Shown piece by piece: positions 1-5,482 of a stretch of 5,482 bases of DNA. A program made the translations under genes and the position numbers. Below the pieces are notes generated by a model, which was given only the letters and a program-made list of their open reading frames with translations, had not been told where the DNA came from and ran no database searches. Source of the DNA: Pseudomonadota bacterium (GTDB lineage: Bacteria > Pseudomonadota > Alphaproteobacteria > Acetobacterales > Acetobacteraceae); the NCBI GenBank assembly GCA_021808055.1, contig JAKBCH010000098.1:1-5482 (forward strand). Direction: 5' to 3'. Position 1 is the stretch's first letter. Every line of letters starts with the position of its first letter.

Positions 1-284
1 CCGCCCGCCGCCGCCTGCTGGACCCAAGCGGGGTGGAGGTTGCGATTACCGGCGGCGAATATGACCTGCTGGTGGCGCTGCTAGACCGGCCAAACCGCGT
101 GCTGACCCGCGACATGCTGCTGGATTTGCTACGCGGGCGCCAAGCCGGGCCGTTTGACCGCGCGATCGACGTGGCGGTTTCGCGCCTGCGCCGCAAGCTG
201 GAGGATGACGGGCGCAACGCCCAGCTTATTAAAACCGTGCGGGGTGGCGGTTATGTGCTGTCCACGCCCGTGGAGCGGCTTTGA
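1..284 (+). CDS. OmpR-family response regulator, C-terminal DNA-binding part (5' end outside window)
   Basis: This is the end of a two-component response regulator. The reading frame is open from base 3 and gives 93 residues, nearly all of one winged-helix effector domain (Trans_reg_C type). Family hallmarks visible are the GGEYDLL segment, RVLTRDMLLD, the recognition-helix region with DRAIDVAVSRLRRKLE, and the closing wing IKTVRGGGYV. The phosphoacceptor receiver domain must lie upstream of the window, so an ATG-like or GTG start inside the window is not real. The stop overlaps the TTG start of the histidine kinase by four bases (TTGA), which implies translational coupling and a cognate pair. 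By family knowledge it binds promoter DNA as a dimer once phosphorylated. Its target genes cannot be told from this sequence. Confidence 0.93.
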   Translation, partial: ARRRLLDPSGVEVAITGGEYDLLVALLDRPNRVLTRDMLLDLLRGRQAGPFDRAIDVAVSRLRRKLEDDGRNAQLIKTVRGGGYVLSTPVERL

Positions 285-1714
285 GGCTCTGCCTGCTGCC
301 GCAAAGCCTGGCGCGGCGCACCATTCTGTTCCTGCTGGTGGGGTTCGCCTTTATCCAGATGCTCGGGCTGCTGGTGCACACGGTCAACCAGATCAAGCTG
401 GAACGGTTGGTGGATGAGCAGGAATTCGCCACCCGTGCCGCCATCATCTACCGCCATATCGCCCTGGCCCAGCCTGGAGACCGGGCGATGGTGGCTGCCA
501 AGGAGCCCGTGCCCAAAGACGATACCGTAAGCCTGACGCTAAACCCGCCGCTGGAGGGCACGGTGCGGATGCCCTTGCCGATGGCCGAGGCTGTACGGGC
601 CGGGATTTTTAGTTATGGCATACCACCCAACCTGCGCCCGCGCGGAATTGTGTTGCGGGTGGCGCTGCATCCGCTTCGGCTGATTGTGAGCTTTGGCCTG
701 CCGGATGGGCTGTTGTTTCCGCTACCCATGCCAGGAGGGCCAACGCCCGATGGCGCCCCGCCGGATATGATGTGGCCTCCGCCGGACCAATTATTGCCGC
801 CCTTGATGTGGCTGACCGTCACCACGGAGCTGCATCCGCCGGCACCTTGGCGCTCGCCCGGGTTTGCCACAGCCTTCATTGTGATGATGTTGCTGGGCGG
901 CGTGGTGATTACCCTGGCGGTGCGGCAGCTGCTGGTGCCGGTGAAAACACTGGCCGCGGCGGCGGAACTTTTTGGGCGCGACGTGGTAAACGCCAAACCC
1001 CTGCCGGAGGTAGGGCCAAGCGAGATCGTCACCGCCGCCCGCGCCTTTAATACCATGGCGGCGCGTATCCGCCGGTTTGTGGAAGACCGCACCTTTCTGC
1101 TCACCGCCATTGGGCATGATTTGCGCACGCCGATCACGCGGCTGAAGCTGCGCGCGGAATACATGGAAGATGACGAGCAGCGCGCGAAGATGCTGGCGGA
1201 CCTTGACGAGATGGAAGCCATGGTTTCCGCCACCCTCGCCTTTGGCAAGGACATTACCACCACCGAGCCGCTGGCCCGGTTGGACCTTGCCAGCCTGCTG
1301 CGCACCATCGTGGATGAAACCGCCGATATGGAGCCTGAGCGCGCGGCGGCAACAGATTATCAGGGCCCGCAGCATTTGCCCATCAATGCGCGGCCGCTGG
1401 CGCTAAAGCGCGCGCTGAGCAATCTCATCACCAACGCGGTGAAATACGGCGATGCCGCGCGGGTAACGCTGCACGCCCCGGCGAAGGGCGTGGTGCGGAT
1501 CGATATCGACGATGAAGGCCCTGGCATTCCGCCTGAAGAGATGGAGCGTGTGTTCGAGCCATTTCGGCGGCTGGAGACCAGCCGCAACCGCGAGACCGGC
1601 GGCTCCGGGCTGGGGCTTTCCATCGCCCGCAATATTGTGCGCGCCCATGGCGGGGATATTGTGCTGACAAACCAGGAAAAAGGCTTGCGGGTGACGGTAA
1701 CGCTGCCGGTTTAG
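281..1714 (+). CDS. EnvZ-like membrane sensor histidine kinase
   Basis: This 477-residue inner-membrane sensor kinase should phosphorylate the overlapping response regulator. In order it shows a short basic N-terminus, a first membrane helix at about residues 14-35, a periplasmic domain of about 160 residues, a second helix at about 195-217, a HAMP linker to about 266, a HisKA dimerisation helix and a HATPase_c domain. The H-box reads IGHDLRTPITRL, with phosphoacceptor His279. The N-box is SNLITNAVKYG with Asn385, the G1 box is DEGPGI from Asp411, the F region is VFEPFRR, and the G2 box is GGSGLGLSIA at about 440-448. All catalytic motifs are intact. The TTG start is chosen because GGAG at 272-275 sits five bases upstream and it overlaps the regulator stop. 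The periplasmic part ends in an odd stretch rich in proline and methionine (147-177). The signal sensed is unknown. Confidence 0.93.
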   Translation: MRLCLLPQSLARRTILFLLVGFAFIQMLGLLVHTVNQIKLERLVDEQEFATRAAIIYRHIALAQPGDRAMVAAKEPVPKDDTVSLTLNPPLEGTVRMPLPMAEAVRAGIFSYGIPPNLRPRGIVLRVALHPLRLIVSFGLPDGLLFPLPMPGGPTPDGAPPDMMWPPPDQLLPPLMWLTVTTELHPPAPWRSPGFATAFIVMMLLGGVVITLAVRQLLVPVKTLAAAAELFGRDVVNAKPLPEVGPSEIVTAARAFNTMAARIRRFVEDRTFLLTAIGHDLRTPITRLKLRAEYMEDDEQRAKMLADLDEMEAMVSATLAFGKDITTTEPLARLDLASLLRTIVDETADMEPERAAATDYQGPQHLPINARPLALKRALSNLITNAVKYGDAARVTLHAPAKGVVRIDIDDEGPGIPPEEMERVFEPFRRLETSRNRETGGSGLGLSIARNIVRAHGGDIVLTNQEKGLRVTVTLPV

Positions 1715-1773
1715 AGTGCGATGGCTTCAGGTCTGCTCGCACAGCAAGCGAGCCTAAAGTCATCGCACTCTAA
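1711..1773. repeat. Long palindrome over the kinase stop codon; terminator or dispersed repeat
   Basis: The outer arms, TTAGAGTGCGATG at 1711-1723 and its exact reverse complement at 1761-1773, form 13 perfect base pairs. Inside them the arms continue imperfectly (CTTCAGG against CCTAAAG, GCTCGC against GCGAGC) toward a short loop near 1741. The TAG stop of the kinase (1712-1714) is part of the left arm. There is no U-run after the right arm, so a classical intrinsic terminator is not certain. A dispersed palindromic repeat of the kind found after genes in many proteobacteria is the alternative. It separates the two-component operon from the riboswitch leader. Confidence 0.7.
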
Positions 1774-1825
1774 GGCCGGCGCACCCTAAACAGTCGATAG
1801 ACATTTCAGCATCCCCCGCATAAGC

Positions 1826-1984
1826 TCGGCGAGATGGTTTCTCGTGAGAGAATGAAAAGGGAACCGGGTGAAAATCCTGGGCTGCCCCCGCAACTGTCAG
1901 CGGAGAGCCAGCCGCCAATTGCCACTGGGAAACCGGGAAGGCGGCGGAAGGTGAAGACCCGCGAGCCAGGAGACCTGCCATCGA
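1826..1984 (+). promoter_or_regulatory. Cobalamin (B12) riboswitch
   Basis: The leader carries the conserved blocks of the cobalamin riboswitch family in the right order. These are AAAAGGGAA at 1855-1863, GGGTGAAAATCC at 1866-1877, the GCTGCCCCCGCAACTGT block at 1881-1897, the GCCACTG...GGGAAGGC block at 1921-1943, and GAGCCAGGAGACCTGCC at 1963-1979. A closing stem can be drawn between GGTTTC (1836-1841) and GAGACC (1970-1975), with one G-U pair. By family knowledge, binding of adenosylcobalamin or a related cobalamin lowers expression of the downstream gene. The only gene downstream on this strand is the nickel/cobalt permease, about 100 bases on. The exact 5' boundary is approximate. A 5-base hairpin (1830-1844, arms CGAGA/TCTCG) overlaps the 5' side of the closing stem and could compete with it. 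No clear promoter was recognised between 1774 and 1826. Confidence 0.94.
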
Positions 1985-2045
1985 TGAGCGTCAGCGTAAA
2001 CGCATCGGGCGGGGTGTCCTGGTGGGAGAGCCTTTTGCCGGGCGA

Positions 2046-2078
2046 GCCTTGTTTGCGATGACAACGCTTGAACGAGGC
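2046..2078 (+). promoter_or_regulatory. Candidate ribosome-binding-site sequestering hairpin
   Basis: GCCTTG (2046-2051) pairs with CGAGGC (2073-2078), with one U-G pair. An inner GCG/CGC stem closes a loop that starts at the ATG at 2058. The 3' strand contains the GAGG Shine-Dalgarno sequence (2074-2077) for the ATG at 2088, so folding would block initiation. A second pairing, TTTTGCC (2033-2039) with GGCAAAA (2076-2082), covers the same site and could be an alternative fold. This is what one expects of a translational expression platform behind the B12 riboswitch, but the fold was drawn by eye. Confidence 0.5.
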
Positions 2079-2087
2079 AAAAAATTT

Positions 2088-3128
2088 ATGGAACAAATCT
2101 TCAAAGGCGACGCCAGGCTGCGCGCCAAACTCATTTTCATCTATCTGTTTCTGGTGGCGCTGAATATCGGCGCCTGGACCTGGGCGCTTATCTGCTTCCA
2201 CAACCAGCCGGTGATGCTGGGCACGTCTCTGCTGGCTTACACGTTCGGCCTGCGCCACGCGGTGGACGCCGACCATATCGCGGCCATAGACAACGTAACC
2301 CGCAAGCTGATGCAGCAGGGCAAGAAGCCTGTTGCAGTGGGGTTCTTCTTTTCCATCGGCCATTCGCTGGTGCTGCTGATCGGCGTGATGATGATCGCGC
2401 TCGCGGCGATGACGTTGACGGATAAGTTCAATCACTACAACAACGTCGCCAATATTTGCGGCACGTTGGTGTCCACCGGCTTTCTGCTGCTCATCGCGGC
2501 GATGAATCTGATGATTGCGGTTTCGGTGTATCGAAGCTTTGTGAATGTGCGGCGCGGCGGGGCCTATGTGGATGAAGATTTCGATCTGCTGCTGAACAAG
2601 CGCGGCGTACTGGCGCGTTTATTCCGCCCGCTGTTCCAGCTTGTGCATGAAAGCTGGCATATGGCGCCGCTCGGGTTTTTGTTTGGGTTGGGGTTTGATA
2701 CCGCGACGGAGGTGACGCTGCTTGGCATTGCCTCCACGCAAGCCATGCACGGTATGGGGCTTTGGTCGATTCTTGCCTTTCCGCTGCTGTTCGCGGCCGG
2801 AATGTCGCTGATTGACACGACGGACGGCATCATGATGCTTGGTGCATATAACTGGGCATTCGTGAAGCCAATACGCAAACTATATTACAATCTCACCATC
2901 ACGATTGTGTCCGCCATGGTGGCGCTGGTGGTTGGCGGCATAGAGGGGCTGGGGCTGATTGCCGATGAATTCGGGCTGCAAGGCCGGTTCTGGGGTGGCA
3001 TCGGCGCGCTGAACGATCATTTCGGGGCGCTCGGCTATATCATCATTGGCATCTTTGCGGCGAGTTGGCTGGTTTCCACATTGATCTATAAGTTCAGGCG
3101 TTATGATGAGATGGAAATCGTGGAGTAG
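2088..3128 (+). CDS. NiCoT-family nickel/cobalt permease, B12-regulated (probable cobalt importer)
   Basis: This 346-residue inner-membrane permease belongs to the HoxN/NixA (NiCoT) family, which imports Ni2+ and/or Co2+. The metal-binding signature HAVDADHIAAIDN begins at His57 in the second membrane helix (H57, D62, H63). The other family motifs are FSIGHS (His92), LGFDTATE (Asp204 to Glu208) and GMSLIDTTDG (Asp243, Asp246). Hydrophobic segments along the chain fit the usual eight helices, and length is normal. The start at 2088 is preferred because GAGG lies ten bases upstream and because the protein then starts just before the first helix. Longer forms from GTG 2022 or ATG 2058 add residues that look non-membrane and lie in leader structure. 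The upstream cobalamin riboswitch argues for cobalt rather than nickel as the physiological substrate. Substrate choice is inferred, not read from residues. Confidence 0.93.
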   Translation: MEQIFKGDARLRAKLIFIYLFLVALNIGAWTWALICFHNQPVMLGTSLLAYTFGLRHAVDADHIAAIDNVTRKLMQQGKKPVAVGFFFSIGHSLVLLIGVMMIALAAMTLTDKFNHYNNVANICGTLVSTGFLLLIAAMNLMIAVSVYRSFVNVRRGGAYVDEDFDLLLNKRGVLARLFRPLFQLVHESWHMAPLGFLFGLGFDTATEVTLLGIASTQAMHGMGLWSILAFPLLFAAGMSLIDTTDGIMMLGAYNWAFVKPIRKLYYNLTITIVSAMVALVVGGIEGLGLIADEFGLQGRFWGGIGALNDHFGALGYIIIGIFAASWLVSTLIYKFRRYDEMEIVE

Positions 3129-3213
3129 AGTCGCGCCAGAGTTCTGGGTGTTTAAATTCGGTACCCCAAACGAAGGTGAAGGCTAGGAAGAGGGAGGTTG
3201 TAATTACGTGGGC

Positions 3214-3282
3214 GGGTTTCGACCCAAGTCGGGCATAGGTCGGCTTGGGAGGTGCTCTCATGAGCAGACGTTCGGCCGTCTG
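3214..3282 (+). other. Structured non-coding stretch with four consecutive hairpins
   Basis: In the 238-base gap between the permease and the HNH gene, four stems follow each other. They are GGGT/ACCC around TTCG (3214-3225), a 9-pair stem CCCAAGTCG/CGGCTTGGG with a 9-base loop (3223-3249), TGCTC/GAGCA (3253-3266), and the perfect CAGACG/CGTCTG (3265-3282). The first and second stems share CCC and the last two share two bases, so they cannot all form at once. No U-run follows, so none is a textbook terminator. It may be the 3' end of the permease transcript, a small RNA, or a degenerate intergenic repeat. The rest of the gap (3129-3213, 3283-3355) shows nothing recognisable. Confidence 0.4.
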
Positions 3283-3366
3283 AGGCTACCGAAACTTTCC
3301 CTATTGTTTGGTGGTATCCAGCGAACGCTTCTTCATGGCCAAGAGTATGCATGCTAAGAGTATGTA

Positions 3367-4548
3367 ATGAACATCTGCATCTTTTGTCCAACTGTGCTAA
3401 CCCCAGATACGAAGCCTGAGCATATTTGGCTAAACGCGCTCGGGGGGCGTGCCACCACTCGTGGCGTCATTTGTTCAGGATGCAACAATACATTCGGATC
3501 TATAATTGACACTGCACTTGCAAGCCAAGTTCAGGATCTTCGTACACTGCTTAATTTGTCGTCCGGAGACAGAAGAACGCCACCGCCGTTGCAAGTAACC
3601 ATTGAGGAAAATCAGAAATTTGTCGTTTGGCCTGATGGCCGGATAGAGCTGAGACAGAAGCCATTTATAATCGAAAAACGAAGCGACGGCGGATTTGACG
3701 TTACCATTAAAGCAAAAGACTTGGAACACGTTGACAGTCTTATCCCTCATGTCGCTGCGGCCATCGGAATCTCAGAAGAAAATCTAAGAAATCAATTAGG
3801 GCGGGCGAATGCGCGTGAAATTATACAACCTGGTCCACAGGTAACAAGAAATATGGCATTTGGTGGCCATGATCCGTTGCGATCGCTTGCCAAATCGTGC
3901 CTTGTCTTATGGAATAAGAGTGGGCAGGATAATGCGATCAAAGAATCTCCCTTTGACGCCGTCAAAGTGTTCGTCACACGTGGTGATCAAACATTTTTGT
4001 CAAATAAGATAAAATTAGACGGACGCCCAATTCCAGGCGCAGACATCCTTGCAAGTAAATTCGGTCCAATTTTCAACCTTATTTTTGTCAAAAGCGACAG
4101 TAACGGAAAAATACTTGCTTATGTAGGTAACTATAACACAGCATACTGGCGTATAGTCATTGCCGAGGCGGGCGGAATGCCCAACCGAACGGTTGGGTTG
4201 GTCTCCAACCCTCTTAACCCAAATAACTGGTCGTATCTACCAAACTATGGGTTTGACCTTGATATTTCCTGGCTAGAGACACCTACTATTGATGAATCAA
4301 GTAGAAATCCAGGAGACTCTATCGGCGCCGCACTCAAAGACCATACTGAAAAGCAGCAAGAACAGCATATCCACGAAATGCTTATCGACACGTTTCGGGA
4401 ATGCCAGATCAGCGAAGGCAGCGTCATTACCGAAGAAGCGATAGAAAGATTTTCTCAACGCTTCGCTCTTTGGCTGTTACGAGCCAAAACAGATCGCCCC
4501 CTTTCAAGCGAAGAAATTAATTCGCTAATATCTTTGAATAAGGGCTGA
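3367..4548 (+). CDS. HNH-type endonuclease domain protein with long uncharacterised C-terminal region
   Basis: The first 50 or so residues of this 393-residue protein form a compact HNH/treble-clef motif. A CxxC pair (C4, C7) is followed by E18-H19, an LGG turn (25-27), a second CxxC (C36, C39) running into N40-N41, then FG and D48. This matches the HNH_5-like layout of four zinc cysteines with a central His and a following Asn, so metal-dependent DNA cleavage is a reasonable expectation. Residues from about 55 to 393 were not recognised. They are soluble in character, with a charged, Gln/His-rich helical stretch near 320-335 and no membrane segment. The start is supported by AAGAG six bases upstream. 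Sampled 60-base lines give 32-45 percent GC, against 65-70 percent for lines sampled in the kinase and cobF genes, which suggests transfer. It stands alone with no modification gene beside it. Roles in defence or in a mobile element are possible but unproven. Confidence 0.82.
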   Translation: MNICIFCPTVLTPDTKPEHIWLNALGGRATTRGVICSGCNNTFGSIIDTALASQVQDLRTLLNLSSGDRRTPPPLQVTIEENQKFVVWPDGRIELRQKPFIIEKRSDGGFDVTIKAKDLEHVDSLIPHVAAAIGISEENLRNQLGRANAREIIQPGPQVTRNMAFGGHDPLRSLAKSCLVLWNKSGQDNAIKESPFDAVKVFVTRGDQTFLSNKIKLDGRPIPGADILASKFGPIFNLIFVKSDSNGKILAYVGNYNTAYWRIVIAEAGGMPNRTVGLVSNPLNPNNWSYLPNYGFDLDISWLETPTIDESSRNPGDSIGAALKDHTEKQQEQHIHEMLIDTFRECQISEGSVITEEAIERFSQRFALWLLRAKTDRPLSSEEINSLISLNKG

Positions 4549-4674
4549 CTAATTCTTGCCATCAAGTAGGAACCACCTTACTGCCAGTCAGGACCGGATG
4601 TGGGTTGAGCGTCTAATTTCTTGTAGGAGTGGTCCAAAAGTCGCCATTCCGCTATCCCCTACCCGGTCACTGGT

Positions 4675-4702
4675 TGTCGCGTAACTCGTAAATTATGCGA
4701 CA
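4675..4702. repeat. Inverted repeat resembling a tyrosine-recombinase core site
   Basis: TGTCGCGTAA (4675-4684) and TTATGCGACA (4693-4702) are inverted copies matching at 9 of 10 positions, separated by 8 bases. Two inverted arms of about 10-11 bases around a 6-8 base centre, with TAA/TTA at the inner edges, is the layout of XerCD/dif-type and integrase core sites. The arms are not the dif sequence, and no recombinase gene lies in the window. Calling it a recombination site is an inference from shape only. Confidence 0.5.
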
Positions 4703-4743
4703 GGCTATAGTGAGGCACAACCGATTGTTTTTCCTTGCATTCA

Positions 4744-4798
4744 TTTGTCCCGCGTTTTTGCCGCAAAGCACTTTTTGAACGCGACAAAATTAGCGACA
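4744..4798. repeat. Second inverted repeat and extra copies of the GCGACA motif
   Basis: TTTGTC-C-CGCGTT (4744-4756) is the inverted counterpart of AACGCGACAAA (4778-4788), apart from one bulged C and an extra base at the end. A further half-site, TTAGCGACA (4790-4798), equals the right arm of the 4675-4702 repeat with one T missing. Together with that repeat, the TGTCGC/GCGACA motif occurs about five times in 124 bases. Such clustering fits binding sites for a recombinase or transposase at an element end, or a replication or regulatory iteron-like array. The binding protein is unknown. Confidence 0.45.
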
Positions 4799-4926
4799 CT
4801 TACGTTTCGCTTTTGCGGGGATCGGCTGCTTTAGGGGCAGGCCCCAGCCTCGCGAATGACCATATCGGGTCGTCATCTGCCAGAGCGTCCTTGGGTCTCC
4901 AATGGCAGCTAATGCTATTCTCCGCT

Positions 4927-4950
4927 CCGAAGCGGTCTGACCGCTTACGG
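4927..4950 (-). terminator. Dyad just downstream of cobF, possible terminator
   Basis: AAGCGGTC and GACCGCTT (4930-4946) form a perfect 8-pair dyad around one central base. It extends by CCG/CGG outside (4927-4929, 4948-4950), with one bulged base. It begins 14 bases beyond the cobF stop on the minus strand, where a transcription-ending hairpin would be expected. No run of U follows on that strand, so intrinsic termination is uncertain. A protein-binding operator or a degenerate intergenic repeat are alternatives. Confidence 0.4.
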
Positions 4951-4964
4951 CCCAAGTTCGCCCT

Positions 4965-5482
4965 TCATCCCTGCCGCCGCAAAATATAGATATCCATAAT
5001 CCACCCATACTCCGCCCGTGCGGCGGCGCGAATTTGCCTAATCTCCGGCCCGGTATCCGCTAGCGTGCCGGCGCGGATTATCTGCCGCTCCATGCCCAGA
5101 TACGCGCCCCACCAGATGTGCACACCCTCCGGGTCCAGCACCTCAAACGCGCAGCCTGCATCCAGCATCACCACCAGCGTATCAACACCCGCAGGCCAGC
5201 CGCCTTCGCGCAATTGCCGCCCGGTGGTAACCAAAAAGGATTGGCCGATTTCGTTCAGCACCATCGCATGCGCCGCTGTCAGCCCCTGGATGGCGGTGAT
5301 GCCGGGGACCACCCGCACATCCATCTTCAGCCTTGCCGCAATCCGCAAGCTGCTGTCGTAAAGCGATGGGTCGCCCCATACCAGCAGCGCCGCCTCGCCG
5401 CCGTGTGGCAGTTCCCGGCCCAATATGTCCCGCCACCGCGCGGCAATGGCATCGTGCCATTCATCCACGCCTTCCTTGTAAT
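4965..5482 (-). CDS. cobF: CobF, precorrin-6A synthase (deacetylating), C-terminal part (5' end outside window)
   Basis: CobF is the SAM-dependent C-1 methyltransferase of aerobic cobalamin synthesis. It converts precorrin-5 to precorrin-6A with loss of the acetyl group as acetate (EC 2.1.1.152), in the cytoplasm. About 171 residues are visible of a protein usually about 250 long. The tetrapyrrole-methylase fold shows in LLVWGDPSLYDSSLRI (about 5342-5387), a SAM/substrate loop, and in VVPGITAIQGLTAAHA, whose PGITA segment is a family mark. The C-terminus with the WWGAYLGMERQ segment and a YILRR ending is also CobF-like. The frame stays open to the window edge, so the GTG at 5466-5468 is internal and not the start. 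GC is high, as in the kinase and permease. The gene converges on the B12-riboswitch permease across the HNH insert. Its own promoter or riboswitch would lie outside the window. Confidence 0.92.
   Translation of the reverse strand, partial: YKEGVDEWHDAIAARWRDILGRELPHGGEAALLVWGDPSLYDSSLRIAARLKMDVRVVPGITAIQGLTAAHAMVLNEIGQSFLVTTGRQLREGGWPAGVDTLVVMLDAGCAFEVLDPEGVHIWWGAYLGMERQIIRAGTLADTGPEIRQIRAAARAEYGWIMDIYILRRQG

Larger units (their letters stand above)
4549..4964. other. 416-base intergenic region without a convincing gene
   Basis: This gap lies between the convergent HNH and cobF genes. Its left half (about 4660-4800) is AT-rich and holds the GCGACA repeat cluster listed separately. Its right half (about 4810-4960) returns toward the GC content of the flanking genome and holds a dyad next to the cobF stop. 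An 84-codon open frame on the plus strand (4735-4989) covers the repeats and runs into the cobF 3' end. It shows no domain and has no clear ribosome binding site, so it is not called. No terminator with a U-run was found after the HNH stop; a weak stem AGTAGG/CCTTACT near 4566-4583 is all that is visible. Confidence 0.5.

Noticed and set aside
613..1308. Open frame of 231 codons on the minus strand inside the kinase gene
   Set aside because: It is antisense to a kinase with intact catalytic motifs and reads as a low-complexity Ser/Arg/Gly chain. GC-rich genes commonly leave such antisense frames open.
1834..2061. Short plus-strand frame across the riboswitch
   Set aside because: It coincides with the conserved aptamer blocks, so conservation there is explained by RNA structure rather than by protein.
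2022..2087. N-terminal extension of the permease from GTG 2022 or ATG 2058
   Set aside because: It lies in leader structure, lacks a good ribosome binding site and adds residues atypical of the family. The ATG at 2088 has GAGG upstream.
1806..2435. Open frame of 209 codons on the minus strand over the riboswitch and permease start
   Set aside because: It runs antisense to a conserved RNA element and to the NiCoT signature region, and shows no domain.
3210..3240. A GGGTTTCGACCC segment resembling a tRNA T-arm
   Set aside because: No acceptor, D-arm or anticodon arm can be placed around it at tRNA spacing. It is part of the hairpin run.
4735..4989. 84-codon plus-strand frame downstream of the HNH gene
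   Set aside because: It spans inverted repeats and the dyad, overlaps the cobF 3' end, and has no recognisable domain or clear ribosome binding site. It is more likely open by chance in repeat DNA.

Overview
The window looks like a chromosomal segment from a GC-rich alphaproteobacterium-like organism. The grounds are an OmpR/EnvZ-type two-component pair with a 4-base stop/start overlap, an aerobic-pathway cobF, and a cobalamin riboswitch of the type common in that class. The taxon is an inference; no rRNA or other marker is present.

Layout, left to right. Positions 1-284 hold the C-terminal DNA-binding end of a response regulator that starts outside the window. It overlaps a complete sensor histidine kinase (281-1714). 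The kinase stop codon lies inside a long palindrome (1711-1773), which probably ends that transcript or is a dispersed repeat. A cobalamin (B12) riboswitch follows at about 1826-1984. Its leader continues into a hairpin that buries the ribosome binding site of a NiCoT-family nickel/cobalt permease (2088-3128). A structured non-coding stretch (3214-3282) comes next. Then there is a visibly AT-richer gene for a protein with an N-terminal HNH-type zinc/nuclease motif and a long unrecognised remainder (3367-4548). The following 416-base gap (4549-4964) has no convincing gene, but it contains a cluster of GCGACA/TGTCGC motifs arranged as inverted repeats. The right edge (4965-5482, minus strand) is the C-terminal part of CobF, the precorrin-6A synthase of cobalamin synthesis.

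How they work together: the permease probably imports cobalt for corrin synthesis and is shut off by B12 through the riboswitch, while CobF acts inside the corrin-ring pathway. The two B12-related genes converge, and the HNH gene with its repeat-rich flank sits between them. Lower GC, an unrelated function and recombination-like repeats make that block the best candidate for acquired DNA, possibly a defence-type nuclease. No complete mobile element, CRISPR array, tRNA or rRNA was seen.
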